From: Deltaproteobacteria bacterium
Lineage (GTDB): Bacteria; Desulfobacterota; Dissulfuribacteria; Dissulfuribacterales; QOAL01
Direction of reading: 5' to 3'
DNA length: 54,352 nucleotides
Assembly (NCBI GenBank): GCA_027028245.1
Contig: JALVJO010000169.1
Location: forward strand, 1 to 54,352
Shown here: one piece after another, positions 1 to 9,202 of the stretch
Position numbering within the stretch: the stretch's first letter is position 1
Layout: every line of letters begins with the position of its first letter
The notes under the pieces: model-generated
Told to the model about the DNA's origin: nothing
What the model saw: only the letters and a program-made list of their open reading frames with translations
Database searches by the model: none
Made by a program: the position numbers and the translations under genes

Positions 1-2
1 CA

Positions 3-494
3 ACGGTTTGTCTCTTCTTTCTGGGGTACGCGGCTGCAGTCTTTGAGTCCAGTGCAGGCGCCTTTTTGCAGGTGGGACTTGTACGTCTGGACGCCCTTGC
101 TGCCCTGCTGTGCTGGTACAGTCTCAGACAGGACACCCTTTACGGGTCTATTTTCATCCTGCTGTTCAGCCTTCTGCTGTCCACCTTTTCTGTGCTTCCT
201 GTCTATGTATTTCCTCTTTCCTATTTGTTGGGTTTTTTCACAGTGCGTTATATTGCAGCAAACGTCCTGGAACTTGCTCCCTGGCAGATATATCTTATTA
301 CCGGGTTTGTGAGCATGGAAATTTCGGTTATTCAGCTGGTGGGAAGCGGCAACGCGGAGCTTGTGTGGCCCTGGGGACTTTTTCAGGCCATGGTCAATGT
401 TTTTACTGCACCTGTCTTCATGTTTATATTCAACAGGGCTGAGGCCCTTTTGAGGAAGCTCAGGAAGGAAAAAGGTGAACTTGCAGCCGGATAA
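3..494 (+). CDS. mreD: MreD, rod-shape determining membrane protein (5' end outside window)
   Basis: The reading frame is open from the first complete codon in the window, so the true start lies upstream. The visible 163 codons encode a very hydrophobic protein with about five membrane segments and a short basic, charged tail (RKLRKEKGELAAG), which is the usual build of MreD (normally 160-170 residues), so only a few residues are missing. MreD is an inner-membrane part of the elongasome and links MreC/MreB to the peptidoglycan synthases. The identification leans on context: the next two genes encode PBP2 and RodA, and the stop lies 20 bases inside the next gene, as in classic mreBCD-mrdAB operons. 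No catalytic motif can be checked. Confidence 0.85.
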   Translation, partial: TVCLFFLGYAAAVFESSAGAFLQVGLVRLDALAALLCWYSLRQDTLYGSIFILLFSLLLSTFSVLPVYVFPLSYLLGFFTVRYIAANVLELAPWQIYLITGFVSMEISVIQLVGSGNAELVWPWGLFQAMVNVFTAPVFMFIFNRAEALLRKLRKEKGELAAG

Positions 495-2370
495 GAAATC
501 ACAAAAGCCCCCTGATACCAGGATAAGGCTCAAAAGATTTGACCAGCAGGGCGAGGAGTACAGAGTCAGGCTGGGTGTTTATGCTTCGTGGTTTCTGTTC
601 TGCTGTTTCTGTCTCCTCAGTGCCAGGTTGTGGTATCTTCAGGTGATGCAGGGCCCCTATTTCAGGGCCCAGTCAGAAAGAAACCGCATAAAATCAATCA
701 GGCTTCAGCCCTACAGGGGGAACATTCTGGACCGATCCGGAAGGCTTCTTGCCGGTGTGGAGCCGAGTTTCAATATCGGAATAGTGCTGAAAGACGCGGG
801 AGATATCGAAAGCCTTCTTCCAAGGCTCGAGCCACTCCTGGATGAATCCCCCATGAATGTGAGGATGAGGCTTGTGGCAGCCAAGGGCCAGCCTGCATAT
901 CTTCCTGTGATCATCAAGCGCAATGCAGACTGGGCGACTGTTGCCAGGATAGAGGCCAGGCTGTACGAGCTTCCAGGCGTGGTTGTGGAGGTGGCCCCTT
1001 CCCGCCAGTATCCCTATGGCAAGATTGCCCCGCATCTTTTGGGTTACCTTGCAGAGGTGAGTCTGGACCAGCTCAAAAGCGGGAAGTTCTCCCATGCAGT
1101 ACCGGGAGATCTCGTGGGTAAATACGGGGTTGAAGCAAGGTTTGAGCCCCTTCTTGCCGGTAAAAGCGGCTTTAAGAGGGTGGAAGTAGATGCAAAGGGA
1201 AGGATGGTGAGGGTGGTAGACGTGAAGTTGCCCAGAACCGGACAGGATCTTTCCCTTACCATTGATCTGGATCTACAGCTGGCTGCCGAGGAGGCACTGG
1301 CAGGCCGGCCCGGGGCAGTGGTGGCCCTGGATCCTCGAAACGGGCAGCTTCTGGTAATGGCAAGCAGTCCAAAGTTTGATCCTGCAATATTTGCCAATGG
1401 TCTGAGCAGCGAGGAATGGAAGGCCTTAAATGATCCGCTTCTTACCCCCCTGGTAAACAAGACCATTCAAGGGCAGTATGCCCCTGGTTCCACCTTCAAG
1501 ACCGTTATGGCAGCAGCCGGCCTCAACGAGCATGTTATCAGCCAGTATTCCACGTTTTTCTGCAGCGGATCCATGAAGCTTGGCAAGAGGAGGTTCAGGT
1601 GCTGGAAAAGGGGAGGGCACGGCAAGACCGACCTCTATAAGGCCCTGGTCCAGTCATGTGACGTCTATTTCTACAATACCGGTCTGAAACTGGGGGTAGA
1701 CCGCATTTCAAGGTATGCCTTCGGATTTGGCCTGGGCAAGAAGACCGGGATAGACCTGCCGGGAGAAAAAAGCGGAAGGGTGCCCACAAGGAAATGGAAA
1801 TACAGGCGTTTCAGGGAACCGTGGCAGAAGGGAGAGACACTGAACTATTCCATAGGCCAGGGATTTTTGGTTGTCACTCCCCTGCAGCTTGCCAGGATGA
1901 TATCGGCAGTGGCCAACGGCGGGACCCTATACAAGCCTGAATATGTCCTTGGCAGGCCGGCTCAACGCCAGGGCCGGGTTCCCGTTGAGCCACAGGTTCT
2001 GGCCATTATCAGGCATGCCCTGGAAGGCGTTGTGGCAGACAGGCACGGGACGGCTCGAAAATGCAGGATCCCTGGTCTCAGGGTTGCAGGCAAAACCGGA
2101 ACCGCCCAGGTTGTCAGGCAGTCCAAGAGGAAGCAGGATGAAAAGATGGCATGGAAATTCAAGGATCATGCCCTGTTCGTGGCATTTGCACCTGTGGAAG
2201 ATCCCCAGATAGCAGTAGCGGTAATAATCGAGCACGGCGGACATGGCGGCTCGGCTGCAGCACCTGTTGCAAGGGCTGTGATAGAAAGGTGGCTTCAGCT
2301 TAGAAGTCCCAAGCCTGCAACTTTTCTCGAGCGTACTGCTTCTGCAGACAGGGGTAAGCCCCGTGTTTGA
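475..2370 (+). CDS. mrdA: Penicillin-binding protein 2 (peptidoglycan D,D-transpeptidase)
   Basis: A 631-residue class B PBP that cross-links peptidoglycan during side-wall elongation, working with RodA. A single N-terminal membrane anchor lies near residues 36-58, followed by a pedestal domain and a C-terminal transpeptidase domain. All three catalytic motifs are present: STFK at 339-342 (nucleophile Ser339), SCD at 394-396 in the SxN/D position, and KTG at 540-542. The length matches E. coli PBP2 (633). The start is GTG at 475, preceded by AGGAAAAAGG and overlapping mreD, which suggests translational coupling. The 3' end overlaps rodA by eight bases. Confident assignment. Confidence 0.97.
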   Translation: MNLQPDKKSQKPPDTRIRLKRFDQQGEEYRVRLGVYASWFLFCCFCLLSARLWYLQVMQGPYFRAQSERNRIKSIRLQPYRGNILDRSGRLLAGVEPSFNIGIVLKDAGDIESLLPRLEPLLDESPMNVRMRLVAAKGQPAYLPVIIKRNADWATVARIEARLYELPGVVVEVAPSRQYPYGKIAPHLLGYLAEVSLDQLKSGKFSHAVPGDLVGKYGVEARFEPLLAGKSGFKRVEVDAKGRMVRVVDVKLPRTGQDLSLTIDLDLQLAAEEALAGRPGAVVALDPRNGQLLVMASSPKFDPAIFANGLSSEEWKALNDPLLTPLVNKTIQGQYAPGSTFKTVMAAAGLNEHVISQYSTFFCSGSMKLGKRRFRCWKRGGHGKTDLYKALVQSCDVYFYNTGLKLGVDRISRYAFGFGLGKKTGIDLPGEKSGRVPTRKWKYRRFREPWQKGETLNYSIGQGFLVVTPLQLARMISAVANGGTLYKPEYVLGRPAQRQGRVPVEPQVLAIIRHALEGVVADRHGTARKCRIPGLRVAGKTGTAQVVRQSKRKQDEKMAWKFKDHALFVAFAPVEDPQIAVAVIIEHGGHGGSAAAPVARAVIERWLQLRSPKPATFLERTASADRGKPRV

Positions 2371-3514
2371 CAAGAGTCTTTTACAGGATATGGACTGGTG
2401 GCTCTTGCTCAGTCTTTTCATTATCATGTTCCTGGGGTTTGTGAATCTCTGGAGCGCCAGTACTGCAGCCGGGTACCCCTTCCAGTGGAAACAGCTCCAG
2501 TGGTACCTGATAGGCTCCGTGCTGATGTTCGGGATGTTGGCATTCGATTATAGAAAGCTTGCTTCTTACTGGGTCCAGATCTATGTGCTCACCTTGATCA
2601 TGCTGCTCCTGGTGATGTTCATTGGTAAGAGCGTGTCAGGATCCCAGAGGTGGATTTCCCTGGGAGTCATAAATCTTCAGCCCTCAGAGTTTGCCAAACT
2701 CCTGATGGTCATAGTTATCAGCAGCGTTTTCGCCCAGGAAGACAAGGAACAGTACGGCCTTTCCGACCTGTGGAAGCCGCTTCTTCTTGTCCTGGTACCA
2801 GTGCTTCTTATTGTGAAGCAGCCTGATCTTGGAACAGGGCTTCTGGTACTGGGGATCTTTGCTTCCCTGGTTTACTATGCCAGGCTGAAATGGACTTCAT
2901 TCATAATAATACTCGGGATGGCGCTTGCGGCCTTTCCGCTCTTGTGGAAATTCATGAAGCCTTATCAGAGACGAAGGGTGGAGATATTTCTCAATCCCGA
3001 ATCCGATCCCTTCGGTGCAGGCTGGCATGTGCTTCAATCCAAGATTGCGGTGGGCTCCGGACAGTTAATCGGAAAGGGCTTCATGAAAGGGACCCAGGCC
3101 CAGTTGAATTTTCTGCCTGAAGTCCATACGGATTTTGCATTCTCTATTTGGTCTGAAGAATGGGGATTCGTGGGGGCTGTAGCTCTCATCGGTGTCTATT
3201 TTTTCTTCCTGGTCCGCTGTCTCTCCATTGCCCAGAATGCAAGGGACCGTTTTGGTTCCTTCCTGGTATTCGGCATTACTGCCATGATCTTCTGGCAGCT
3301 TCTCATAAATGTCTGCATGGTGCTGGGGCTCATGCCCGTGGTCGGCATTCCCCTGCCCCTGATCAGTTACGGGGGCTCGTCAGTCTTGACAACCATGGCG
3401 GGTGTGGGTCTAATTATGAACGTCAGGCTCAGAAGATCGCTGTTCCAGAGGAAAGAGGCAGGGAAGCCGAGACTGGGCTACCAAAAGGCTGCAGCAGGTC
3501 TCGGAAGCTCCTGA
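2363..3514 (+). CDS. rodA: RodA, SEDS-family peptidoglycan glycosyltransferase
   Basis: A 383-residue polytopic protein of the FtsW/RodA/SpoVE family, predicted to have about ten membrane helices. It polymerises lipid II glycan chains in partnership with PBP2. Family hallmarks include QPDLGTG with the functionally important Asp near residue 155 and the C-terminal ISYGGSS motif at 334-340. The start is GTG at 2363, overlapping the stop of mrdA by eight bases. RodA rather than FtsW is preferred because the neighbours are MreD and PBP2. No clear U-rich terminator follows; a short palindrome GCCTGATCAGGC lies near 3527-3538 before the tRNA gene. Confidence 0.96.
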   Translation: MFDKSLLQDMDWWLLLSLFIIMFLGFVNLWSASTAAGYPFQWKQLQWYLIGSVLMFGMLAFDYRKLASYWVQIYVLTLIMLLLVMFIGKSVSGSQRWISLGVINLQPSEFAKLLMVIVISSVFAQEDKEQYGLSDLWKPLLLVLVPVLLIVKQPDLGTGLLVLGIFASLVYYARLKWTSFIIILGMALAAFPLLWKFMKPYQRRRVEIFLNPESDPFGAGWHVLQSKIAVGSGQLIGKGFMKGTQAQLNFLPEVHTDFAFSIWSEEWGFVGAVALIGVYFFFLVRCLSIAQNARDRFGSFLVFGITAMIFWQLLINVCMVLGLMPVVGIPLPLISYGGSSVLTTMAGVGLIMNVRLRRSLFQRKEAGKPRLGYQKAAAGLGSS

Positions 3515-3562
3515 CTTGTCCTCATGCCTGATCAGGCTTCAGCACTAACTGCAGTACTAAGT

Positions 3563-3638
3563 GGGGGTGTAGCTCAGCTGGGAGAGCGCCACGTTCGCAA
3601 CGTGGAGGCCGCCGGTTCGATCCCGGCCATCTCCACCA
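3563..3638 (+). tRNA. tRNA-Ala (anticodon CGC)
   Basis: A 76-nt cloverleaf with the CCA encoded in the genome. The acceptor GGGGGTG pairs with CATCTCC (two G-U pairs). The D arm is GCTC/GAGC, the anticodon stem CCACG/CGTGG encloses the loop TTCGCAA with anticodon CGC, and the T arm is GCCGG-TTCGATC-CCGGC. The anticodon reads GCG (alanine). It lies 48 bp after rodA. Confidence 0.95.
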
Positions 3639-3675
3639 TCCTTTTGATTATCCAGATCTGCACAATAAAAAACAT

Positions 3676-4494
3676 ATGCTGCCGCAGGTTGATAAACCGT
3701 TGTCTTTTCAGAAACTGCCTCAAAAGGCCCTTTTAAAATACCATGCCCGGTTTGGCAGGTACGTAAGATCCTTTTTAAAAAGATCCCCACAGGATGCACC
3801 TGCCGTATCCCTGAAAATTGTGCACAGCCAGAAGGTCAGGCGCGAAATAGCTGATATAGCCAGGGCATCAGGGCTTTGCCGCAGGGATGTTATCCTTGCC
3901 GAGATAACAGGGCTGTTTCACGACATAGGAAGATTCGAGCAGTTTTTGCAATTTCATACCTTTAACGATGCTCAGTCCGTGGACCATGCCCTTTTGGGAA
4001 GACAGGTTTTGGAAAAAGAGGAGCTTTTGAAGGATTTTTCTGCAAAAGACCGAGATATCATACTGGATGCGGTATTTTTCCATAATAAACTTGTGTTGCC
4101 GGCGTATTTTAAGGGTCGAAAACTGACAATCTGCAGGCTGATACGAGATGCTGACAAGCTGGACATACTGCGGGTTTTTGATGAAATCTATAAAAAAGGC
4201 TCAGGCTGCAAGGCGGCGGACTTGGGCCTGCCAGAATCCCATGAGGTCTCGGAAAGTGTTTATAAAAGCATAATGCAGGAAAGGGTGGTGCAGTTTAAAC
4301 ATGTGCAAAGCGACCTGGATTTTCTTGTCATGAGGCTGAGCTGGCTCTATGATATCACTTTTCCCCGCACCCTGGAAAAGATCAGGGAAAGGGGCTACGT
4401 CGAAAACATGGCCCAACGGATACCAGAGGGCAGATGCAAAAAGGAGATATTAGACAAGATCCGGGGATACCTGGAAGAAAGGCTCTGCGGATAA
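3676..4494 (+). CDS. HD-domain phosphohydrolase-like protein
   Basis: A 272-residue soluble protein with the metal-binding pattern of the HD superfamily: an early His (KIVHSQKVRRE), the HD doublet in GLFHDIGRFEQF, a further His in FFHNK, and the late Asp in IRDADKLD. The family hydrolyses phosphomonoesters, phosphodiesters or nucleotides; the substrate cannot be read from the sequence. It stands alone between tRNA-Ala and a small cytochrome gene. The ATG at 3676 has no strong ribosome binding site, so the exact start is uncertain, but the HD core begins well inside the frame. Confidence 0.75.
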   Translation: MLPQVDKPLSFQKLPQKALLKYHARFGRYVRSFLKRSPQDAPAVSLKIVHSQKVRREIADIARASGLCRRDVILAEITGLFHDIGRFEQFLQFHTFNDAQSVDHALLGRQVLEKEELLKDFSAKDRDIILDAVFFHNKLVLPAYFKGRKLTICRLIRDADKLDILRVFDEIYKKGSGCKAADLGLPESHEVSESVYKSIMQERVVQFKHVQSDLDFLVMRLSWLYDITFPRTLEKIRERGYVENMAQRIPEGRCKKEILDKIRGYLEERLCG

Positions 4495-4564
4495 ATTTCA
4501 TTTTTCCTCATATTTCACCTGGCTTGACGCGAAGCCACGATTTTGCAGGGGTAAATCTTAAGAC

Positions 4565-4831
4565 ATGGAAAAGAAAAAGGCAGCCTTTTACAACGTGATG
4601 TTTTTGATTATCGGGGCAGGGATCCTCATATTTCTTCTTATGGCCCCTCCGGAATCCACGGTAAAACTTCCCAGGGACAAGGATCATATTGCCTTTTATG
4701 ATATGCCCAGGAAGGAAGCAGAGAAGCACTGTTCCAAGTGTCATGGCAAGGAGGCGGGAAACCCCCTTCCGGAAAAACATCCTCCCAAATTCCGATGCCT
4801 TTTCTGTCATAAGCTGACCAAGGCATCCTGA
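4565..4831 (+). CDS. Small membrane-anchored dihaem c-type cytochrome
   Basis: An 88-residue protein with one N-terminal hydrophobic helix (about residues 9-27) and two CXXCH haem-attachment motifs, CSKCH and CLFCH, in the exported C-terminal half. The uncleaved helix probably anchors it on the periplasmic side of the inner membrane. Small dihaem proteins of this shape serve as electron carriers between membrane quinol oxidases and periplasmic partners; the partner here is unknown. It ends 15 bp before speE on the same strand, but a functional link is not evident. Confidence 0.8.
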   Translation: MEKKKAAFYNVMFLIIGAGILIFLLMAPPESTVKLPRDKDHIAFYDMPRKEAEKHCSKCHGKEAGNPLPEKHPPKFRCLFCHKLTKAS

Positions 4832-4846
4832 TTTCGTTATTTCATC

Positions 4847-5692
4847 GTGGAACTCTGGTACACTGAAAAGCATACTCCTGATGCCGGCATTACAATCAAG
4901 TGCCGGAAAACCCTCTTCAGCCGGCACTCGGACATTCAGCGGATCGACGTTTTAGAGACCAAGGAATTCGGCAGAATGCTGCTGCTTGACGGCCTGGTGA
5001 TGACCACGGAGCGGGATGAATTCTTTTATCACGAGATGCTGGTTCATCCTGCCGTGAATCTATCCCTGAGGCCCCCCGGCGAGGTATTGGTAATAGGAGG
5101 CGGGGACGGGGGGGCAGTCCGGGAACTCATGAAATATCCCTCTATCCGCAGAATAGTGCTCTGTGAAATTGATCCAATGGTGGTGGAAGTCAGCAGGGAG
5201 TTTCTCCCGGGTATTTCCTGCGCCCTTTCGGAAAACGACAGGCTGGAGATGGTATTCATGGACGGGGAAGAGTACGTGGGAGAAAATGAAGGCAGGTTTG
5301 ACCTGATCATCGTGGATTCATCCGATCCAATCGGAGCTGCCGAGATCCTTTTTACAGAAGGTTTTTACAAGAAGTGTTTGGAAGGGCTTTCTCTTGAGGG
5401 AATCATGGTAGTCCAGAGTGAATCACCAATCTATCACCTGCAGGTCATGAAACAGGTCAAGTATTCGCTGATTTCAGCAGGTTTTTCTCATGTCAGGTTT
5501 TACACTGCACCGGTTCCCACATATCCAGGTGGTTTCTGGTCCTGGGCTGCTGCCTTTAAAAATGACTTCAAAAACAGTGGGAACCGTTTTTTCCTGCCCC
5601 ATGAGGAGGTCGAGAGGCTTAAATTTTTTACTCCCGATATGCTTCGGTCCTGCTTTGTTCTGCCGGCTTTTCTAAAGAGGGAACTGGGCTGA
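4847..5692 (+). CDS. speE: Spermidine synthase (polyamine aminopropyltransferase)
   Basis: A 281-residue enzyme that transfers the aminopropyl group of decarboxylated S-adenosylmethionine to putrescine. The N-terminal beta-rich domain (LWYTEKHTP, GRMLLLDG) is followed by a Rossmann methyltransferase-like domain with the nucleotide-binding motif GGGDGG at 84-89 and the catalytic-loop motif DSSDPIG. TYPGGFWSW is typical of the C-terminal substrate region. The start is GTG at 4847. Length and motif order match bacterial SpeE closely. Confidence 0.95.
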   Translation: MELWYTEKHTPDAGITIKCRKTLFSRHSDIQRIDVLETKEFGRMLLLDGLVMTTERDEFFYHEMLVHPAVNLSLRPPGEVLVIGGGDGGAVRELMKYPSIRRIVLCEIDPMVVEVSREFLPGISCALSENDRLEMVFMDGEEYVGENEGRFDLIIVDSSDPIGAAEILFTEGFYKKCLEGLSLEGIMVVQSESPIYHLQVMKQVKYSLISAGFSHVRFYTAPVPTYPGGFWSWAAAFKNDFKNSGNRFFLPHEEVERLKFFTPDMLRSCFVLPAFLKRELG

Positions 5693-5721
5693 CCAGCCAT
5701 GTCAGTCGTGTGGTGGGGCAG

Positions 5722-6672
5722 TTAAAGTTTTACCGTCCTGTTTCTTCCCTCCTTCTTGGCCTGGTAAAGTGCTTTATCTACCCGGTTTACCAGCTCTTCA
5801 ATCCCCTCCGTGCGTTCTGCCTCTGTGAGACCGGCTGAAACCGTAATGGTCAGGCTTGTTTCAGGTTGTTTTACCAGGAATCTCAGTGCTGAAATCTTGT
5901 TTCTGATCCTTTCTGCTATCCCGTACGCCTCTTCGGCAGATGTGTGGGGCAGGATAAGCATGAACTCTTCCCCGCCATAGCGATATGCTGCGTCTGTTTC
6001 CCTGATTCCCTTTTTCAGGACGTCAGCCACCTTTTTCAGAACCTTGTCGCCCACCCTGTGGCCGCAGGTGTCATTAATGTTTTTAAAATGATCCAGGTCG
6101 AACATGATAAGGGAAAGCGGGTATTTATATCTCTTTACTCCTGCAAGCTCCTTTTTGAGGTCAGACTCGAAGGCCCTCCTGTTCAAAAGACCGGTCGGGG
6201 CATCAATTCGAAGTTTAGATCGAAGCTCTGCAATGATTTCGGTCTGTTTTTTCAGGCGTTCTTCCGTCTGTTTCGCCTTTGCCTCAAGGGTCTTGTTCTT
6301 GAGCATCAGGGAGGCTATTTCCTCCCTGAAAAGATTGTCCATGTCCTTTTCTTCCATGGACAAAATGGAGCTTTCCATTTCGCCTACGTGCTGTTTAGCA
6401 GAGGCCAGGAAATTGTTGACGGTGTCTTTGACCCCGCCGAGAACCTTGTCTGTTGCGTCCATAAAGGCTTGTATTGTTTCTGGTGAAAATGATTCAGAAC
6501 CTTCTTTTTTGAGGATGGACGAAAACTCCAGGGTTTTGGCCACTGCCCAGAATTCTTCAGTATAGGCCTCGGGCCAGGGCAGTTCTCCCCTGCTAACAAG
6601 CCGTTTCAAGGCAGTGCGTGCAGTCTGCGCCACCTGTTCAGCCAATACTGTAGCGGTTGTTTTCGTCTTCAT
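5722..6672 (-). CDS. Diguanylate cyclase with coiled-coil N-terminus
   Basis: A 316-residue protein that should make cyclic di-GMP from two GTP. The C-terminal GGDEF domain carries the active-site signature GGEEF at 233-237, an allowed variant, and an RETD inhibitory site (RxxD) at 224-227, exactly five residues before it, so product inhibition is expected. The first 150 residues contain no recognised sensor and no membrane helix; residues about 105-150 are heptad-like (KNKTLEAKAKQTEERLKKQ) and probably dimerise the protein. It is convergent with speE and is followed by the multihaem cytochrome gene, 118 bp apart. Confidence 0.93.
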   Translation of the reverse strand: MKTKTTATVLAEQVAQTARTALKRLVSRGELPWPEAYTEEFWAVAKTLEFSSILKKEGSESFSPETIQAFMDATDKVLGGVKDTVNNFLASAKQHVGEMESSILSMEEKDMDNLFREEIASLMLKNKTLEAKAKQTEERLKKQTEIIAELRSKLRIDAPTGLLNRRAFESDLKKELAGVKRYKYPLSLIMFDLDHFKNINDTCGHRVGDKVLKKVADVLKKGIRETDAAYRYGGEEFMLILPHTSAEEAYGIAERIRNKISALRFLVKQPETSLTITVSAGLTEAERTEGIEELVNRVDKALYQAKKEGRNRTVKL

Positions 6673-6790
6673 CAGGCAGGTTGTGTTTTTCTGTTTTTCA
6701 ATTTTATCGAAAAAACACCCAAAATGCTAAAGCGCAATCTTGAAATTATGCATATCAGTCGGCCTGCGGGAGTCTTCCTGGATGCATGAA

Positions 6791-8587
6791 CTATCTCTTC
6801 TCGGACAGCTGTCCTTTTGAAGCAGCCTTGGTACATGGGCTGGGCGGGGATAGCGGATTCCAGTTTTTCATTACCTTGTCCTTAAAGGAGCTGTGGCAAA
6901 ATATGCAACGGCCGGCATTCAGTATGGCCTCAAGCTCAGCCCTGTCAAAGGGCCTGAGGTCTGGTCTTGATACGTTGACCAGTCTTTTTCCCTCCATGTT
7001 CACAAACCCGTCAAGTCTCGGCATGGTGTTGTCTCCTATTTTTCTTGAAGACGTTGCCGGGATGAAATGCCATCTGCCGTCCTTTCTTTGCAAAGAGCCG
7101 CTTCCCAGGCCGAGGACCCTGCTGTCTGCGTGGCATTCCATGCAGCTTCTGGACCTGGCATTTGTCGTATGGGGATCCATCCACGAGATGGTCATTCTTT
7201 GGTAATCGCCCTTCCAGTTCTTCCTTTCATCCAGAAAGGAAATGAAATCCTGTCAGCCAGGCACGAGGATCACTACCTCATCCCTACCTGTATGGGCCTG
7301 CCTTTTCACGCCCAGGGCAGGTGCCTCGTATCTCATGTATGATCTGAACTCCTGCCATAGGCCCGGAGTTTTCTTCAGGGAAAGCTTGTCCAGCTGCTCC
7401 CTGGACTTGTCATTTATAACGTGACACCCGTAACACTGGGGCACCCAGCGGCTGTGACACGACTGGCATGAAAGTCTCTGATGGGTCTTGTGTCTGCATT
7501 CATCCTGGAGGAAGGGATCAAGGGGATGAAGTTTTCCGTCATTTTTGCCCTTTAGGAAAAACACATCCTCCTTCTTTACAAGGTTGGTGAGAACAGGAAA
7601 TTTTGGTTTTTTCTGGTTTTCCTGGAAGATTTTTTGGAGCTTAGTTCTGCCTCCGTGGCAGGTAGAACAGGTTATTTCCAGCTGTTGTTCAAAGTGCGCC
7701 CTTTCCTTGCCATCACCCATGACCTCTTTCTGACTGTGGCAGTCTATGCATATCAGGCCCTTTTGGAAATGGACATCAGGGGAAAGCCTTTTGACAAATC
7801 TTCCATCGTGAAGCTGGTCTTCCGAAAAGTCCCCGTCCTGAAAGGGGGTGCCGTAGCCTTCGGCTTCATACATGCCCTGGTAGGCAAGGCCGATCCTGCC
7901 GCTTCTGTTGTGACAGCGCACGCAGTTTTCCATGGGAATATGCCTTGTGATGAAGGGATGATCAGGTTTTCTGCCGTTTTTTTGTCTTGGTGGCTTGTAA
8001 TAGTGGCAGGCCGTGCATCCTCCTCCCCTTTCTACCAGGAAGCTCGGCAGCCTGTGCCTTTCCAGCCACAGGTGGCAGGTTCCGCACAGTTTTCGGAAGT
8101 AATCCGTTGCCGGGCTGTCCAGGCCGGATTTTATCAGCTTTTCCACTGTGAGGTCTTCATTGTGGTCTTTGGTCTCTTTCCAATAGAAGCGAAGGGTGGT
8201 TATAATGCCCCTGTTTGTAGCCATGAGGGATTTTTTGGCCCTTTGTACCTGGTCCACGTGGCATCCTTCCTGGCCGCAGGTCCTGGAAGCTACGGCAAGC
8301 TCTCCGGGATTGTATATCATGCCCTTGTGTGCAAGTTCCGGCGTGCCTGCCAGGGGATCTCCAAGATGACATGAAAAACAGCCCAGGACTTTCCTGCCAT
8401 GGGCCTTGTCAGGTCTTTCATCATGGCAGGAAAGGCACATATCGATCTGGCCGCCTGCGGTTCTTGTCACCCTGGATGGGCTTTCAAGGGGTTTGGCCAA
8501 GCACTTGGAACAGCTCCAAAAGAAGGGAGCAAAACCTGTCAGGAGGATGATTAAAATGAAGGCAAAGAGAGTATGAAGGCCTTTAAT
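6791..8587 (-). CDS. Multihaem (about 12 haems) c-type cytochrome with in-frame UGA, probable selenoprotein
   Basis: Read through one UGA at 7255-7253, this frame encodes about 598 residues with 11 CXXCH motifs and one CX4CH (CGQEGCH). Ten are before the UGA and two after it (CMECH, CIFCH). The same frame continues directly beyond UGA for 153 further sense codons with coherent sequence (VPG-U-QDF, then DPHTTNARSRSCMECH). A hairpin typical of a bacterial SECIS lies just downstream. I therefore read UGA as selenocysteine near residue 445. The alternative is a nonsense mutation giving a truncated protein. An N-terminal hydrophobic helix predicts export or membrane anchoring. No ATG, GTG or TTG in this frame lies between the tRNA terminator and the helix; ATT at 8587, with GAGG upstream, is my best start. 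The partner is unknown; electron transfer in the periplasm is inferred. Confidence 0.72.
7221..7255 (-). promoter_or_regulatory. Candidate SECIS element following UGA of the multihaem cytochrome
   Basis: Starting 11 nt after the UGA, TTCCTTTC pairs perfectly with GAAAGGAA (8 bp) around the loop TGGAT, so the loop begins at nucleotide 20 after UGA. Bacterial SECIS elements lie inside the coding region right after UGA with a G at the start of the apical loop for SelB binding; position and loop both fit. The hairpin at the peroxiredoxin UGA has the same geometry. Confidence 0.7.
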
Positions 8588-8630
8588 GGAACCGGATGCC
8601 TCAGGGAATGCCGAGCTGAACTTTTGAACG

Positions 8631-8653
8631 AAAAAGGGCAGCGTCCGCTGCCC
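8631..8653 (-). terminator. Rho-independent terminator of tRNA-Gly
   Basis: On the minus strand GGGCAGC-GGAC-GCTGCCC forms a 7-bp GC-rich stem with a tetraloop, followed at once by TTTTT. It lies 17 nt after the tRNA CCA end and upstream of the cytochrome gene, so it should separate the two transcription units. Confidence 0.88.
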
Positions 8654-8670
8654 GTACCTTTCAAAAAGAA

Positions 8671-8745
<75 letters not shown>

Positions 8746-8890
8746 CCTTCTGCTTTTTGGGCCTAAATAATAAGGAGCAGTTATTCAGGTGTCAAGAGGT
8801 ATCTGAAGGCTATGCACCGGAGTCCAGCGGACTTGCCGTTAAAAGGTAAGGGTTGTAAAAAATTTGTTGAATTGATACCTTATTTGCCCT

Positions 8891-9199
8891 ATGAAACGCG
8901 GCAGGTGGGAAGCAATTGACAGGGCGAGAAGGCTGCTGGGGCTCATGGAAAAGGCATCCAGGAATGAGATCAGGGATGCATATACCAGGGCATGTCAGCT
9001 GTGCCATCCGGACCGCTCCAAGTGTGAGGACAGCCAGGAAAAGATGGCGGAATTAAACGCAGCTTACAGGCTGCTTATGGAATATTCTGATGGATACCGA
9101 ATCAGCTTCCTGCCAAATGAGGACGGCATGAACGAAAGCGAATGGTGGTTTTTCCATTTCGGTCAGGACCCGATATGGGGTGGAAAAAAAGAGGATTGA
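8891..9199 (+). CDS. Small J-domain protein
   Basis: A 102-residue protein whose first 70 residues form a DnaJ-type J domain. The segment LLGLMEKASRNEIRDAY forms helices I-II, and HPD at 39-41 is the motif that stimulates the DnaK ATPase. A Cys lies directly before HPD. The rest is short and acidic with aromatic residues and has no zinc finger or substrate-binding domain, so it would be a DnaK co-chaperone of narrow function, as is common for minimal J proteins. It ends 3 bp before lysC, suggesting one transcript. Confidence 0.85.
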   Translation: MKRGRWEAIDRARRLLGLMEKASRNEIRDAYTRACQLCHPDRSKCEDSQEKMAELNAAYRLLMEYSDGYRISFLPNEDGMNESEWWFFHFGQDPIWGGKKED

Positions 9200-9202
9200 T
9201 AT

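Noticed and set aside
6791-7195. Separate dihaem cytochrome gene starting at 7195
   Set aside because: It is the in-frame continuation of the upstream multihaem gene beyond UGA, and has neither a signal peptide nor a good ribosome binding site of its own.
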